From: Paenarthrobacter sp. PH39-S1
Lineage (GTDB): Bacteria; Actinomycetota; Actinomycetes; Actinomycetales; Micrococcaceae
Assembly (NCBI RefSeq): GCF_030063245.1
Contig: NZ_JASISR010000022.1
Coordinates: 1 to 64,000 of the forward strand
Reading direction: 5' to 3'
DNA length: 64,000 nt
Position numbers and translations under genes: made by a program. This document shows, in pieces, positions 18,865 to 28,655 of the stretch. How positions within the stretch are numbered: the first letter of the stretch is position 1; the number at the start of each line of letters is the position of its first letter. The notes under the pieces are model-generated. The model did no database searches, was not told the DNA's origin, and saw nothing but the letters and a program-made list of their open reading frames with translations.

Positions 18865-19637
18865 GCCGCGCCGCCCTGGGCTGCGATGTCCGCCCGGATC
18901 AGATGCAGGAAAGCCAGTTCAAGATCATCCGATGCGCCACGGGAGCGCAGTTCGTCCGGTGTGAGCTGGGCCAGCAGCTTGCCGTCACGCAACAGCAGTA
19001 AGGTGTCGCAGTGGCTTGCTTCCTCCATGACATGGCTGGAAATGATCAGTGTGGTGCCGCCCGCGGCGAGCCGGGCGAAACGCTCCCAAAGCTCTGCCCG
19101 CAGCACCGGATCCAGCCCGACGGTCGGTTCATCCAGAATCAGCAGCCGGGGCGTGGAGACCAGTGCACACGCCAGCGAAACCCGGCTGAACTGTCCGCCG
19201 GACAGGTCCGCCGTCCGGCCTCGTGCGAGGTCAGTCAACCCGACGGCGTCGATCGCCTCCCTCACTTGGGCGCGGTTGCGGCGGTGCATGGCGCCGAAGT
19301 AGCGGACATTGTCCTCGACGCTGAGATCACGGTAGACACTTGGCGCCTGGGTCACGTAGCCGACGTCACGCCGCAGCTCCGGGTCGCCGGCGTCCTTGTC
19401 CATCACCCGGACTGTTCCCGACGTGATGCGCTGGACGCCGACGATGGCCCGCATCAGCGTGGTTTTCCCGCTGCCCGAGGGGCCCAGCAGCCCGGTGATG
19501 CGGCCGGAGGGGATGCTGAAGTTGAGCCCGGCCAGGACGGTGGCTTTCGCCCGCCGCACAGACAACCCGCGGACTTCCACGCCGGGGACCGATGGCGCCG
19601 ACGGGGCATTGTCATGGGGGAGGGCAAGGTGGGACAT
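18861..19637 (-). CDS. ABC transporter ATP-binding protein
   Basis: The protein is 258 residues from ATG 19637, which has GGAGG at a good distance; a TTG at 19649 is in frame but worse. Walker A GPSGSGKT, the Q-loop YVTQAPSVYRDLSVEDN, the signature LSGGQFSRVSLACAL and Walker B LLILDEPTVGLDP are all intact, with the switch His in SSHVMEEA. It resembles the ATPases of ABC-2 drug exporters (DrrA/YhhJ-like groups). It is the first gene of the operon with the permease and TetR regulator. Confidence 0.94.
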   Translation of the reverse strand: MSHLALPHDNAPSAPSVPGVEVRGLSVRRAKATVLAGLNFSIPSGRITGLLGPSGSGKTTLMRAIVGVQRITSGTVRVMDKDAGDPELRRDVGYVTQAPSVYRDLSVEDNVRYFGAMHRRNRAQVREAIDAVGLTDLARGRTADLSGGQFSRVSLACALVSTPRLLILDEPTVGLDPVLRAELWERFARLAAGGTTLIISSHVMEEASHCDTLLLLRDGKLLAQLTPDELRSRGASDDLELAFLHLIRADIAAQGGAA

Positions 19638-19663
19638 GGCGGCCTCCAAAAGGCATTCCGGGC

Positions 19664-19685
19664 TAATTCATCAGGCGATGAATTA
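19664..19685. promoter_or_regulatory. Probable TetR operator
   Basis: TAATTCATC, a 4-nt AGGC spacer and GATGAATTA form a perfect 9-bp inverted repeat, 27 nt upstream of the ATPase start. It is AT-rich against a GC-rich background and is the natural binding site for the operon's TetR protein. Confidence 0.75.
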
Positions 19686-19860
19686 AAGCTAGGCCTGCGG
19701 AACGCGTCTGTCCAGCATCCTGATCAATCCGGGACACCTCTGCGGCGGCCGTTCATCGTGGACGGCGGCGTCAAAGTGCCTCACGGTGCCCCGGACGGTA
19801 GATTAGTACAGGCCTTTGTAACTTTGTCAGGCCCCAACTGCTCAAGAAACGGAATCCCCC

Positions 19861-21660
19861 GTGGTCCTTCGCCTTTCTACCCTGTTCCTTCGCACGTTGC
19901 GCGAGGACCCCGCCGAAGCCGAGGTGGCCAGCCACAAGCTGCTCCTGCGTGCCGGCTACATCCGCCGTGCTGCCCCCGGCATCTACACGTGGCTGCCGCT
20001 TGGTCTGCGCGTGCTGCGCAAGGTGGAGGAGATCATCCGCGAGGAAATGGCGTCCATCGGCGCGCAGGAGGTGCATTTCCCGGCGTTGCTGCCCAAGGAG
20101 CCCTACGAGGTCACCAATCGGTGGACCGAATATGGTGACGGCATTTTCCGGCTGAAAGACCGTAAGGGTGCCGATTACCTGCTGGCGCCTACGCATGAAG
20201 AAATGTTCACTCTGCTGGTCAAGGATCTGTACAGCTCCTACAAGGATCTGCCGCTGAGCATTTACCAGATCCAGAACAAGTACCGCGATGAGGCGCGTCC
20301 GCGGGCGGGTCTGCTGCGCGGGCGGGAGTTCATCATGAAGGATTCGTATTCCTTCGACATTGACGACGACGGCCTGGAAGCAAGCTATCAGGCCCACCGG
20401 AGTGCCTACCTGCGGATCTTCGAACGGCTAGGCCTGGACATTGTTCCGGTCGCGGCCACAGCCGGTGCCATGGGCGGGTCCAAGAGCGAAGAGTTCCTGC
20501 ATCCGACCGCTATCGGTGAGGATACCTTTGTGCGTTCGGCCGGCGGCTACGCGGCCAACGTTGAAGCGGTTACCACCGTTGCTCCGAGGGACATCGATTT
20601 CAGCGGCGCCCCTGCCGCCGTGGTGCGCGATACACCGCAGACGCCCACCATCGCGACCCTGGTGGATGCCGCCAATGCCATTGCCCCGCGCTATTCCGGA
20701 CCATGGACCGCGGCGGACACGCTGAAAAACGTCGTGCTGGCCGTCGACCTGCCCACCGGAGAACGGCAGCTCGTCGTCGTCGGCCTGCCCGGTGACCGGG
20801 CGGTGGACCTGAAGCGCATCGAGGCCAACATCGGGGTATACCTTCCCACCGCGGGTGAGATCGGCGTCGAGGCCGCCGGCGAAGAAGATCTCAAAAAACA
20901 TGCCCTGCTGGTCAAGGGCTACATCGGGCCGGGACTGAGCCTGGACGCTGCGGTGCTGGGCGCCGAAGGGACCACCAAACTGCTGTACCTGGTGGACCCC
21001 CGCGTCGCCGCGGGAACGTCCTGGATCACCGGTGCCAATGAGGCCGGAAAGCACGTGTTCGGGTTGGTGGCCGGCCGGGACTTCGGTTGGGATGGCACCA
21101 TCGAGGCGGTGGAGGTCCGCGCGGGCGACGAGGCTCCAGATGGCTCCGGGCCGCTGGAGGCTGCGCGTGGGATAGAGATGGGGCATATTTTCCAATTGGG
21201 CCGGAAATACGCGCAGGCGCTGGACCTGAGGGTGTTGGACCGCAACGGCAAGCTCGCCGTGGTCACGATGGGATCCTACGGCGTGGGCGTGACGCGGGCC
21301 GTGGCAGCGCTGGCCGAATCGAACCACGACGACAAGGGCCTCGTCTGGCCGAGGTCGGTCGCGCCGGCGGACGTCCACGTGGTGGCCGTCGGGCGGGGAG
21401 AGGAAATCTTTGCCGCCGCGCAGACCTTGGCCGAAGAGCTGGAAGCAGCGGGGCTGGAGGTCATCTACGATGATCGTCCGAAGGTCTCGCCGGGCGTGAA
21501 GTTCGGCGATGCCGAGCTGATCGGCGTCCCCACGATTCTGGCTGTGGGCCGCGGACTGGTGGACGGCGTCGTCGAAATAAAAAACCGCGCTACAGGTGTG
21601 GCGGACAACGTAGCCGTCGGTGCGGCGGTCCAGTATGTGCTTGACGCGGCGCGGCGTTGA
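19861..21660 (+). CDS. proS: Prolyl-tRNA synthetase
   Basis: The 599-residue class II enzyme charges tRNA-Pro. The family N-terminus [30 protein letters not shown] and motif 2-like [26 protein letters not shown] are intact. The bacterial editing (INS) domain occupies roughly 230-390, and the anticodon-binding domain with [22 protein letters not shown] is at the C-terminus. GTG 19861 starts the family sequence. The next gene begins inside the stop codon (TTGA). Confidence 0.97.
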   Translation: MVLRLSTLFLRTLREDPAEAEVASHKLLLRAGYIRRAAPGIYTWLPLGLRVLRKVEEIIREEMASIGAQEVHFPALLPKEPYEVTNRWTEYGDGIFRLKDRKGADYLLAPTHEEMFTLLVKDLYSSYKDLPLSIYQIQNKYRDEARPRAGLLRGREFIMKDSYSFDIDDDGLEASYQAHRSAYLRIFERLGLDIVPVAATAGAMGGSKSEEFLHPTAIGEDTFVRSAGGYAANVEAVTTVAPRDIDFSGAPAAVVRDTPQTPTIATLVDAANAIAPRYSGPWTAADTLKNVVLAVDLPTGERQLVVVGLPGDRAVDLKRIEANIGVYLPTAGEIGVEAAGEEDLKKHALLVKGYIGPGLSLDAAVLGAEGTTKLLYLVDPRVAAGTSWITGANEAGKHVFGLVAGRDFGWDGTIEAVEVRAGDEAPDGSGPLEAARGIEMGHIFQLGRKYAQALDLRVLDRNGKLAVVTMGSYGVGVTRAVAALAESNHDDKGLVWPRSVAPADVHVVAVGRGEEIFAAAQTLAEELEAAGLEVIYDDRPKVSPGVKFGDAELIGVPTILAVGRGLVDGVVEIKNRATGVADNVAVGAAVQYVLDAARR

Positions 21661-22460
21661 TCTCTGGATTTGAGAACATCCAGCTGGCCACGATCATTGT
21701 GGTGGTCGTGGCCGGCTTCGCCGCCGGCTGGGTTGACGCCGTCGTCGGGGGCGGCGGCCTGATCCAGCTTCCCGTCATGCTGATGATTCCGGGGATAACC
21801 CCCGTGCAGGCGCTGGCGACGAACAAAATGGGCTCCATCTTCGGGACCACCACCAGCGCTGTCACGTATTACCGGCGGGTGGGCCCGGACCTCAAGACGG
21901 CCATCCCGATGGCGGTGGTGGCCTTGGGTGGGAGCTTCGGCGGGGCGGTGCTGGCCGCCAACTTGCCGCAGTCCGTGTTCAAACCCATCATCGTAGCGGC
22001 GCTGATTGCGGTGGCCATCTTCACCGCGCTTAAGCCGAATGTGGGCGAGCTGACCGCGCTGAGGCATACCGGGCATCGGCACTATGTACTCGCGGGCGTC
22101 ATTGGCGCCGTGATCGGTTTTTACGACGGACTAATTGGCCCCGGCACCGGTTCATTCCTGATCATCGCCCTGGTGACCCTGATGGGCTATGCGTTTTTGG
22201 AGGCCAGCGCGAAGGCCAAGATCGTCAACATGGCCACCAACGCCGGAGCCCTGCTGTTCTTCCTCCCGCATGGTTCGCTGTTGTGGGGCGTGGGCCTGCT
22301 GCTGGGAGCGGCAAACATGGCCGGCGGCTATTTGGGGGCCAGGACAGCGGTGAAGCAGGGCAGCGGCTTCATCCGGGTTGTCTTCCTGGTCGTGGTGGGT
22401 GCCCTGATTATTAAGCTGGGCTATGACGTATGGAATGAAAACCTTGCCCATAACGGCTAG
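21657..22460 (+). CDS. TSUP family (TauE/SafE-like) anion transporter
   Basis: The 267-residue membrane protein has about eight helices and both TSUP repeats: [23 protein letters not shown] with [13 protein letters not shown] in the first half, and [22 protein letters not shown] with [15 protein letters not shown] in the second. The family exports or imports sulfur-containing anions and related organic acids. TTG 21657 overlaps the proS stop, so the genes are coupled. The substrate is unknown. Confidence 0.9.
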   Translation: MISGFENIQLATIIVVVVAGFAAGWVDAVVGGGGLIQLPVMLMIPGITPVQALATNKMGSIFGTTTSAVTYYRRVGPDLKTAIPMAVVALGGSFGGAVLAANLPQSVFKPIIVAALIAVAIFTALKPNVGELTALRHTGHRHYVLAGVIGAVIGFYDGLIGPGTGSFLIIALVTLMGYAFLEASAKAKIVNMATNAGALLFFLPHGSLLWGVGLLLGAANMAGGYLGARTAVKQGSGFIRVVFLVVVGALIIKLGYDVWNENLAHNG

Positions 22461-22480
22461 GACCACCTGTCGGAACCGGT

Positions 22481-23470
22481 CTACAGGGTCTTGAGCTCAT
22501 GCGCGGCAGGCAGCCCGGCGAGCGTTTTTCCGGCCAGCGTGCTGGCCACCCAGAGGGAGCGCACCGCGTCTCCCTGGTGGGCGCCTCCGGAAAAATACCA
22601 CAGCGCGTTGTCCACCTCGCGCGCAATGGTCCATTGTCGGGCGACTTCGTAGTCCAGCCCGGCGGCAGCACACAGATCCGCGCAGCGTTCGCGCAGCGCC
22701 GCCTGCGGATCTGCCCGGGACAGGTCCGGAATCCGGTTCCACAGGCACGGTGCCACCGCGAATTCGGCCTCACCCACGGTGGGCTGCGGATCGATGGCGG
22801 CATAGCTTTCATCCGAAGGCCTGCCGAGGATGTTCATGAAGTGCAGATCGGAATGCACCAGAACGTCGCGCGATGACCGCCTGCCCACTGCCCCCCGTGT
22901 CTGGCAGACCTCCAGAGCGGCCTCCAGCAGCCAGCGCTCGAAAGGACGGCCCAGTTCGTCCCAGTCGGCCGGGAGATCGTCGCTCCAGCGTTCGGCCGTA
23001 TCTGCGATGTGGGGGAGCTCGGGCCAGCCGGGCTGAGCGTCCTGAGGCACGGAAAGCTGCCGGACAATGCGGCCCCAGACCTCAATGGCTGGATCGATGT
23101 CAACGCCCTGCAGGGAACGTCCGGCGTCCAGTCGCTCCAGGACCATGGCACAGTCCGCGGGATCGTCTTCCAGCAACCGCACGGCCCCGTGTCCGCTCCA
23201 AAGCCGCAGCGCCAGCGGCTCCAGCCGGGTCTCCTCGGAAGGATACGCAACCTTCAGAACTGCCCTTGTCCCGTCCCCGGCCCTGACCGGGACCACGATG
23301 CCGGTTCCGCCGTTCCAGGGTTCCCGTCCCGCGGGCAGGTCCACTACGAGATTCCAGCGCTGCAAGGAGTTTTCAATCAGTACGGGGACGCTGGCCAGCC
23401 ACGCACGCCGGGCGCTGCTGTTTCCGTAACGCCTTTGCAGGTCGGCGGGGATCGGTACGACGGCGGCCAC
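22481..23470 (-). CDS. Aminoglycoside/hydroxyurea antibiotic kinase-like protein (APH(6) family)
   Basis: The 329-residue protein shows the kinase pattern of the streptomycin 6-kinase-like family: GGTGIVVPVRAGDGTRAVLKVAYP (nucleotide lysine), LRLWSGHGAVRLLEDD, the catalytic VLVHSDLHFMNIL (Asp and Asn of HxDxxxxN) and AAIDPQPTVGEAEFAVAP (metal-binding Asp). Homologs phosphorylate streptomycin or hydroxyurea, but chromosomal copies in soil actinobacteria often have unknown substrates. I would not infer resistance from this alone. It converges with the TSUP gene. Confidence 0.88.
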   Translation of the reverse strand: MAAVVPIPADLQRRYGNSSARRAWLASVPVLIENSLQRWNLVVDLPAGREPWNGGTGIVVPVRAGDGTRAVLKVAYPSEETRLEPLALRLWSGHGAVRLLEDDPADCAMVLERLDAGRSLQGVDIDPAIEVWGRIVRQLSVPQDAQPGWPELPHIADTAERWSDDLPADWDELGRPFERWLLEAALEVCQTRGAVGRRSSRDVLVHSDLHFMNILGRPSDESYAAIDPQPTVGEAEFAVAPCLWNRIPDLSRADPQAALRERCADLCAAAGLDYEVARQWTIAREVDNALWYFSGGAHQGDAVRSLWVASTLAGKTLAGLPAAHELKTL

Positions 23471-23524
23471 AATCCATAGCCTACTGCCGCACGGCCGTTC
23501 TGTGGCCGCTGGCGGCGGGAAGGA

Positions 23525-24256
23525 TTAGCCGACGACCCCGCTGGCGCCGAGCAGATTCCCGATCAGGTAGGTTGCTGCCAGAGCCAAGGCACCGCCGACG
23601 ACGACACGCACCGCAGCGCGCGGGCGCGAGCCGCCGCCGATGTTGGCACCAAGCCAACCGGTCGCCCCCAGGGCAACAAGCACGGCTACGAAGGTGACAG
23701 GCACCCGCCAGGCCTCCGGCGGCAGCAGTATGGCGAGCAACGGGAGGATGGCGCCGATGGTGAATGATATTCCGGAGGCCAGGGCTGCATGCCACGGGCT
23801 GACGACGTCTTCCGCGTTGATGTTCAGCTCGACGGACAGATGCGCCGCCAGCGCGTCGTGGGCCGTTAGTTCCTCAGCAACCTGTTGGGCTGTGCCGGCG
23901 CTGAGGCCCTTGGCCTGATACATGGAGGCGAGCTCGGCGAGCTCCTCCTCGGGTTCCTCCGCCAACTCCCGGCGTTCCTTCGCGATGAGGTCGCGTTGGC
24001 TGTCACTTTGGCTGCTGACGGAAACATATTCCCCCAGCGCCATGGATACGGCACCGCCCACCAGTCCGGCCATGCCCGCAGTCAGGATCGGCCCCGTGCT
24101 GGTCGTGACACCGGCGACTCCGACGACGATGGCGGCCACGGAAACGATGCCGTCGTTGGCGCCGAGCACCCCGGCGCGCAGCCAATTCAGCCGCTGGGCA
24201 ACGTCTCCTCGATGCGGTTCATTGTTGTGTACGGAGAGTTCCGGCGCTTCGCTCAT
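23525..24256 (-). CDS. VIT1/CCC1 family transporter
   Basis: The protein is 243 residues from ATG 24256. The VIT1 signature LNWLRAGVLGANDGIVSVAAIVVGVAGV opens the membrane part, followed by MALGEYVSVSSQSDSQ and an acidic cytoplasmic helix pair (EERRELAEEPEEELAELASMY type) that in plant VIT1 binds metal. Three C-terminal helices follow. Family members move Fe2+ or Mn2+ into a compartment or out of the cell. The longer frame to 24382 lacks family similarity. Confidence 0.9.
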   Translation of the reverse strand: MSEAPELSVHNNEPHRGDVAQRLNWLRAGVLGANDGIVSVAAIVVGVAGVTTSTGPILTAGMAGLVGGAVSMALGEYVSVSSQSDSQRDLIAKERRELAEEPEEELAELASMYQAKGLSAGTAQQVAEELTAHDALAAHLSVELNINAEDVVSPWHAALASGISFTIGAILPLLAILLPPEAWRVPVTFVAVLVALGATGWLGANIGGGSRPRAAVRVVVGGALALAATYLIGNLLGASGVVG

Positions 24257-24460
24257 TCCATCAGCAAACCACGTGAGTCCCGGTACCGCCAGCAAGGAAA
24301 GGGTGCCCTGACGACCTATCCGGAGCTCCGTGCACTGGGGGCCAATGCGGACTTCCGGAAGGTGCCGCAGATCGGCCGGCACCGGTGTGACTCTCGCGGA
24401 GCTTCCTTAGCGATCCGTGGTGATCCGTTGTGACCCGTGATATCCGTGGTTTTCCGTTGG

Positions 24461-26233
24461 TCACCCCACGCTGGCGGCCGAGGGTGCTGCCGAGCCTGGG
24501 GCGCCCGTGCCCGTGCTGCCGTCGTCGGCGGGAAGGTCAAGCCCGGGCAGGGGCCGGTCGGGCGCTGCCCAGAGCAACCGGTGCTGCGCCGTGTTAATCA
24601 GGCCAGTGATGGCCACGGACCGGATAGCGGCAGGAGGGCTTGTGTCAGTCGGGCCGCTGAGCGCAATGAGTTCCCCGTAGAGAAGTCCGAGCTGATCCTC
24701 CAACCCCGCCAAAGCGGCCGCCGGCTGGGCGGTGAATCCAGGAGCCAGAGCATACCCGGGCTCCACCGCAGGCACTGCAAGGCACTTGGCAGCGAGCAGA
24801 TCCTGCAAAGCGCGCAGCGACGCCTCGTGCGCGGACAGAATCCTGACGGCCAAGCTGGACGCCGGATCCGTCAGCCGGGTGCCGGCAACCTGGTAGGCAT
24901 AGATGGCCTTCTGCTCCGCGGTCGTGGCCGCCAAAAGCGCCTGTCCGTCATTGATCCCCGCGGCCGGTGACCGCTGACCCGCGCATGGAACGGACGAGGC
25001 GGCGGCCAGACCTGACGCCGCCGAGCCGCCGGATGGGGAGCCGGACGCACCGTTGGACGCACCGTTGGACGCACCGTTTGTTCCGGCGGCGGAGCCGGGA
25101 GAAACGCTGCCGGAGGCGAGGTACGGGGAATTCGGTACCGGCAGCGCGGCGGCAGCGGCTAAGGCCCGGGCCTGCATCAGGGTGGCGGCCCCGCCGGACG
25201 CCAGCACCCGGGCCACGGTCCCGTCTGCCGTCCCGGCGGCGGTTAGGGACGCGGTGCTGTTCGCTGCCAGGCCGTCGATCAGTTCTCCGATGCCTGCCGG
25301 TTCCGTTGCCCGGCCCGCGGAGCCGGAAGCAGATGCCGCTCCCTCGGTCGGTATGCCGGACCCGGGAACGGACAGCGCAGTCATGTAGCCATGCAGCATC
25401 GTGTCGGCGGCCTGGAGCTGCGCGGCAATGGCGGGCGCGGGTGCCGCAGCCTGCAGAGCGGCCACCGAACCCGCGAGAACGCTGGCACTGGATAGGGCAT
25501 CCTGTCGGGCGAGCTCGGTAGCGGATGGCCCGGCAGGTTCCGGCTCCCTCATGCTGGCAACTACAGTTCCCAGACTTAGGACCAGGGCGGCGGCCACCAG
25601 GAGAAGCAGCAGCCGGCGAACGACACCGGCCCCCGCGCGCACGGTACCGCGCCCCCGGCCGCTTCCGGACGGGCCCAGGCCGTGTTCTGACCCCGACGCC
25701 GCTTGCCGGCTTAGGGCGTCGATTCCGGTGCCTGCGTGCGCGGCACCGGTGGGGCCTGGAGTCCCGGGCACCGCCGCGGGCTCCGGTCCCGGGTGAGGTG
25801 CGGGCTCCGGCTCTCCGGCTGCTTTGGCCGCAGGGTCCGCTCCGGGCTCCGGCTCTCCGGCTGCTTTGGCCGCAAGGTCCGCTCCGGGCTCCGGCGAGGT
25901 AGTCGTTTCATGATCCGGCCCGGATGATGCAACGGCAGCCGGGGTGATGTTGGTCTCCGCGGCGGCTGTCCCACGGACGTATGCCGCCGGATCCGGCACG
26001 GACCGAGGCGTCGCATCGGTCCCTGCCGCGCTGCCGGCTTCCACATCGGCTGCGGTAAAAAACTCTGCCGGAGGGGTGGCAGGCGTGGTCGCCCTATGGG
26101 GTTCCGTGCGGCGGATACCGCGCGCGGTTCCGGACAAATTGGTGCCTCGCCGGCGGTCGCCGTCGTCGCTGGCGGAGCAGGAGTCATTCACAATGACTGA
26201 TGATCTCACGCCGCTTGCTCCGCGCGCACACAA
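24461..26233 (-). CDS. Membrane-anchored DUF4439 (ferritin-like) protein
   Basis: The open frame is 590 residues. A proline- and alanine-rich cytoplasmic N-terminus of about 210 residues is followed by one transmembrane helix (RLLLLLVAAALVLSLGTVVASM) and an extracellular region. That region ends in a ferritin-like DUF4439 segment, ALLAATTAEQKAIYAYQVAGTRL, then SAHEASLRALQDLLAAKC. The disordered part contains two exact 14-residue repeats and a GASN triplet. The true start is unclear because no strong ribosome site is visible; a GTG shortly before the membrane helix is possible. This gene sits before rimP in related genomes as I remember them. Function unknown. Confidence 0.8.
   Translation of the reverse strand: MCARGASGVRSSVIVNDSCSASDDGDRRRGTNLSGTARGIRRTEPHRATTPATPPAEFFTAADVEAGSAAGTDATPRSVPDPAAYVRGTAAAETNITPAAVASSGPDHETTTSPEPGADLAAKAAGEPEPGADPAAKAAGEPEPAPHPGPEPAAVPGTPGPTGAAHAGTGIDALSRQAASGSEHGLGPSGSGRGRGTVRAGAGVVRRLLLLLVAAALVLSLGTVVASMREPEPAGPSATELARQDALSSASVLAGSVAALQAAAPAPAIAAQLQAADTMLHGYMTALSVPGSGIPTEGAASASGSAGRATEPAGIGELIDGLAANSTASLTAAGTADGTVARVLASGGAATLMQARALAAAAALPVPNSPYLASGSVSPGSAAGTNGASNGASNGASGSPSGGSAASGLAAASSVPCAGQRSPAAGINDGQALLAATTAEQKAIYAYQVAGTRLTDPASSLAVRILSAHEASLRALQDLLAAKCLAVPAVEPGYALAPGFTAQPAAALAGLEDQLGLLYGELIALSGPTDTSPPAAIRSVAITGLINTAQHRLLWAAPDRPLPGLDLPADDGSTGTGAPGSAAPSAASVG
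25802..25885 (-). repeat. Two 42-bp tandem repeats inside the DUF4439 gene
   Basis: Two copies differ by one base and encode a 14-residue unit of the type EPGADLAAKAAGEP in the low-complexity N-terminus. A third copy starts and breaks off. Confidence 0.85.
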
Positions 26234-26347
26234 CGCGCTCGAACGCCCGCTGGAAGGGCGTGCAACGGCCGGTGCCGGTTCACCCGATCGGCTCGAAACT
26301 CGGTAGGATATGGGCTACAACATCATCTAACGGGAGGCGGCAAACTC

Positions 26348-26983
26348 ATGACCCAGCCGGATCGGCCCACCGCTCATAATGCGCCTCACGACACAACTCT
26401 TGCCACGGCTACGGAAGCCAAGCGGTTATTTCGCCTGCTGAACCCCGCCGTTAAGGCTCACCGACTCTACCTTGAAGACGTCAGCGTCCACCTGGCCGGC
26501 GCCCACCGTACCGTCAGCGTCGTCGTCGACCTTGAACAGGACCTCAGCGGCGGCGTTGGTCTGGATATCATTGCGGAAATTTCCCGTGAGCTCTCCGATG
26601 TGCTGGACGCGGACCCCCACGACGACGGCCGCCCGTTCGATCTGGAAGTCTCGTCGCCCGGTGTGAGCCGTCCGTTGACGGAGCCCCGGCACTGGCGCCG
26701 CGCTCGTGGTCGGATGGTCAGGATCAACGTGATGCAGGGGGAGAACCTGACCGGACGGCTGCTGGCGGTCGACGATGACGGCGTCACGATCCGCCCAGAG
26801 CTGCCGGTTAAGAAGGGCATGAAACCCAAGCAGGGTGAACCCGAACGCATCAGTTTCGGCCGAATTCGCCGCGGCACGGTTGAAGTTGAATTCAGTCACG
26901 CGGATGAAGGTGTGTCCGAGGATGCCGGGCTGAACGAGAATTTTGATCCGGCCGCAGGCGCGGTCGACGGAGAGGATAGCTGA
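26348..26983 (+). CDS. rimP: Ribosome maturation factor RimP
   Basis: The protein is 211 residues and needed for 30S subunit maturation. The N-terminal domain shows [14 protein letters not shown] and [16 protein letters not shown], followed by the family hallmark [26 protein letters not shown]. The C-terminal SH3-like domain carries [18 protein letters not shown] 26348 has GGGAGG upstream. It ends 1 nt before nusA, the universal partner. The acidic C-terminal tail is longer than in E. coli. Confidence 0.96.
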   Translation: MTQPDRPTAHNAPHDTTLATATEAKRLFRLLNPAVKAHRLYLEDVSVHLAGAHRTVSVVVDLEQDLSGGVGLDIIAEISRELSDVLDADPHDDGRPFDLEVSSPGVSRPLTEPRHWRRARGRMVRINVMQGENLTGRLLAVDDDGVTIRPELPVKKGMKPKQGEPERISFGRIRRGTVEVEFSHADEGVSEDAGLNENFDPAAGAVDGEDS

Positions 26984-26984
26984 C

Positions 26985-27965
26985 ATGGATATCGATATGA
27001 GCGCGCTGAGGTTGTTGGAGCGTGAGCGCGAGATCCCCCTGGATCTGCTGATCCCGACGATCGAACAGGCACTGCTGGTGGCTTATCATAAATCGCCAGG
27101 AGCGGTGGCGACGGCCAGGGCGGAGCTGGATCGCAAGAACGGGCATGTAACCATTTGGGCCGCAGAGCTTGACGAAGATGGCGCCGCGATTGGTGAGTTC
27201 GACGACACGCCCGCCGGATTTGGCCGGATCGCGGCCAGTACGGCACGCCAGATCATCCTGCAGCGGCTTCGCGATGTCGAGGATGACAACGTCCTGGGCG
27301 AATTCCGCGGCAAGGAAGGCGAACTCGTTTCCGGGCAGATCCAGCAGGGACACAACCCGAAGATGATTCAGGTGAACCTGGGCTCGGTGGAGGCTCTGCT
27401 GCCTCCCACGGAGCAGGTCCCCGGCGAGCAGTACAAACACGGGAACCGCGTCCGGGCATACGTCATCGATGTGCACCGCGGGCTCAAAGGTCCCTCGATC
27501 ACGCTCTCCCGCTCGCACCCGGGCCTGGTCCGGAAACTGTTCGAACTGGAAGTGCCGGAAATTGCGGACAAGTCCGTGGAGATCGTCGCGCTGGCCAGGG
27601 AGGCCGGGCACCGCACCAAGATCGCGGTCATGGCGCACCAGCCGGGCATCAACGCCAAGGGAGCATGCATCGGCGAGATGGGGTCCCGCGTGCGCGCGGT
27701 GATGACCGAGCTCAACGACGAGAAGATCGACATCGTTGATTTCAGTGACGATCCCGCCACTTTCATTGCCCACTCGCTGTCTCCATCAAAGGTGATTTCC
27801 GTTACGATCACCGATGCGGATGCCCGGTCCGCACGCGTAGTCGTCCCCGATTACCAGCTGTCGCTGGCCATCGGCAAGGAAGGGCAGAACGCCCGCTTGG
27901 CTGCCAAGCTGACCGGCTGGCGGATCGACATCATCTCGGATGCGGCGGTTCCCGCAGCCGGTTAA
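26985..27965 (+). CDS. nusA: Transcription termination/antitermination factor NusA
   Basis: The protein is 326 residues. The N-terminal RNA-polymerase-binding domain ([23 protein letters not shown]) is followed by an S1 domain (LVSGQIQQ to [16 protein letters not shown]). Two KH domains follow, with [17 protein letters not shown] and [21 protein letters not shown]. It lacks the C-terminal acidic repeats of E. coli NusA, as is normal in actinobacteria. ATG 26985 follows the rimP stop directly, and an upstream GTG at 26943 would overlap rimP. Confidence 0.96.
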   Translation: MDIDMSALRLLEREREIPLDLLIPTIEQALLVAYHKSPGAVATARAELDRKNGHVTIWAAELDEDGAAIGEFDDTPAGFGRIAASTARQIILQRLRDVEDDNVLGEFRGKEGELVSGQIQQGHNPKMIQVNLGSVEALLPPTEQVPGEQYKHGNRVRAYVIDVHRGLKGPSITLSRSHPGLVRKLFELEVPEIADKSVEIVALAREAGHRTKIAVMAHQPGINAKGACIGEMGSRVRAVMTELNDEKIDIVDFSDDPATFIAHSLSPSKVISVTITDADARSARVVVPDYQLSLAIGKEGQNARLAAKLTGWRIDIISDAAVPAAG

Positions 27966-28161
27966 TTCTCCCGTGATGCGGACTGTGGCCACAATGACGC
28001 CGTTCCCCGGCAGTGAGCTGGAAATTCCGGCGTCGCGGACGGTAAACGCCGTCATAAATGGCGCCTCAGGCTCGGGCAGCGTTTAGGCACGCCGTTCCCG
28101 ACGCGCTAGAATGTAATAGACCGGGTCCAGCGACCGTCGACTCCCACCTGAGGCAACAGAA

Positions 28162-28461
28162 GTGTTTGAAGCGGAAACAGTGTTTCAAGCGCCTGCGGTA
28201 CCGTTGCGCACCTGTGTGGGTTGCCGCCGTCGTGATGCCCAGTCACGGTTGTTGCGGATGGTGCGTGGAATGACTGCCGACGGTGTGATCAGTGCGGTAG
28301 CCGATCCTCACCATCGTCTATCCGGTCGGGGTGCCTGGTTGCACCCCACCCGGGAATGCCTTGAGCTGGCTCTCAAACGACGTGCCATCGGCCGCGCCCT
28401 GCCGGGTGTCGCCGACAACTCGTCCGTCCTAAGCCACATCGCAGGACTGACCGGAGGGTAG
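28162..28461 (+). CDS. ylxR: YlxR family RNA-binding protein (DUF448)
   Basis: The 99-residue protein carries the family signature RTCVGCRRRDAQSRLLRMV, then LSGRGAWLHPTRECLELALKRRAIGRAL. The GRGAW motif and basic face are thought to bind RNA. It lies between nusA and infB, as in most Gram-positive bacteria. GTG 28162 is the best start in frame with a weak AGG upstream. Four tiny ORFs follow before infB. Confidence 0.93.
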   Translation: MFEAETVFQAPAVPLRTCVGCRRRDAQSRLLRMVRGMTADGVISAVADPHHRLSGRGAWLHPTRECLELALKRRAIGRALPGVADNSSVLSHIAGLTGG

Positions 28462-28465
28462 CACT

Positions 28466-28615
28466 ATGACCGAACTGAACAAATGTCCAACCTGGAAGCG
28501 GGTCAGAAAACTGATGGAAACCCGATGAGTACCCAGCGATGAGTGCCAAACGATGAGCGTATTTTTATGCTCTGAAACCGTACGTTCCGCCATGGAGCGT
28601 CGAATTAAGAATTAA
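28466..28615 (+). other. Chain of four ATGA-overlapping mini-ORFs before infB
   Basis: A GGAGGG at 28452 precedes ATG 28466, which opens a 20-codon ORF (MTELNKC start) ending TGA 28528. Inside that stop, ATG 28525 opens MSTQR, ending 28542. ATG 28539 opens MSAKR, ending 28556. ATG 28553 opens a second 20-codon ORF (MSVFLCS start), ending TAA 28615. Each junction is ATGA. Two 14-bp units (CGATGAGT type) generate the middle junctions. Whether any of it is translated is unknown. It may be a leader for infB or chance decay of a repeat. Confidence 0.5.
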
Positions 28616-28655
28616 AGGCTCGTACCTGTCCGGTGCGGGCCGAGACAGGAGAAAT

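Noticed and set aside
22481-23470. Acquired streptomycin resistance gene
   Set aside because: The kinase motifs are real, but composition matches the neighbours and no mobile element is near. It looks like a resident chromosomal paralog of unknown substrate.
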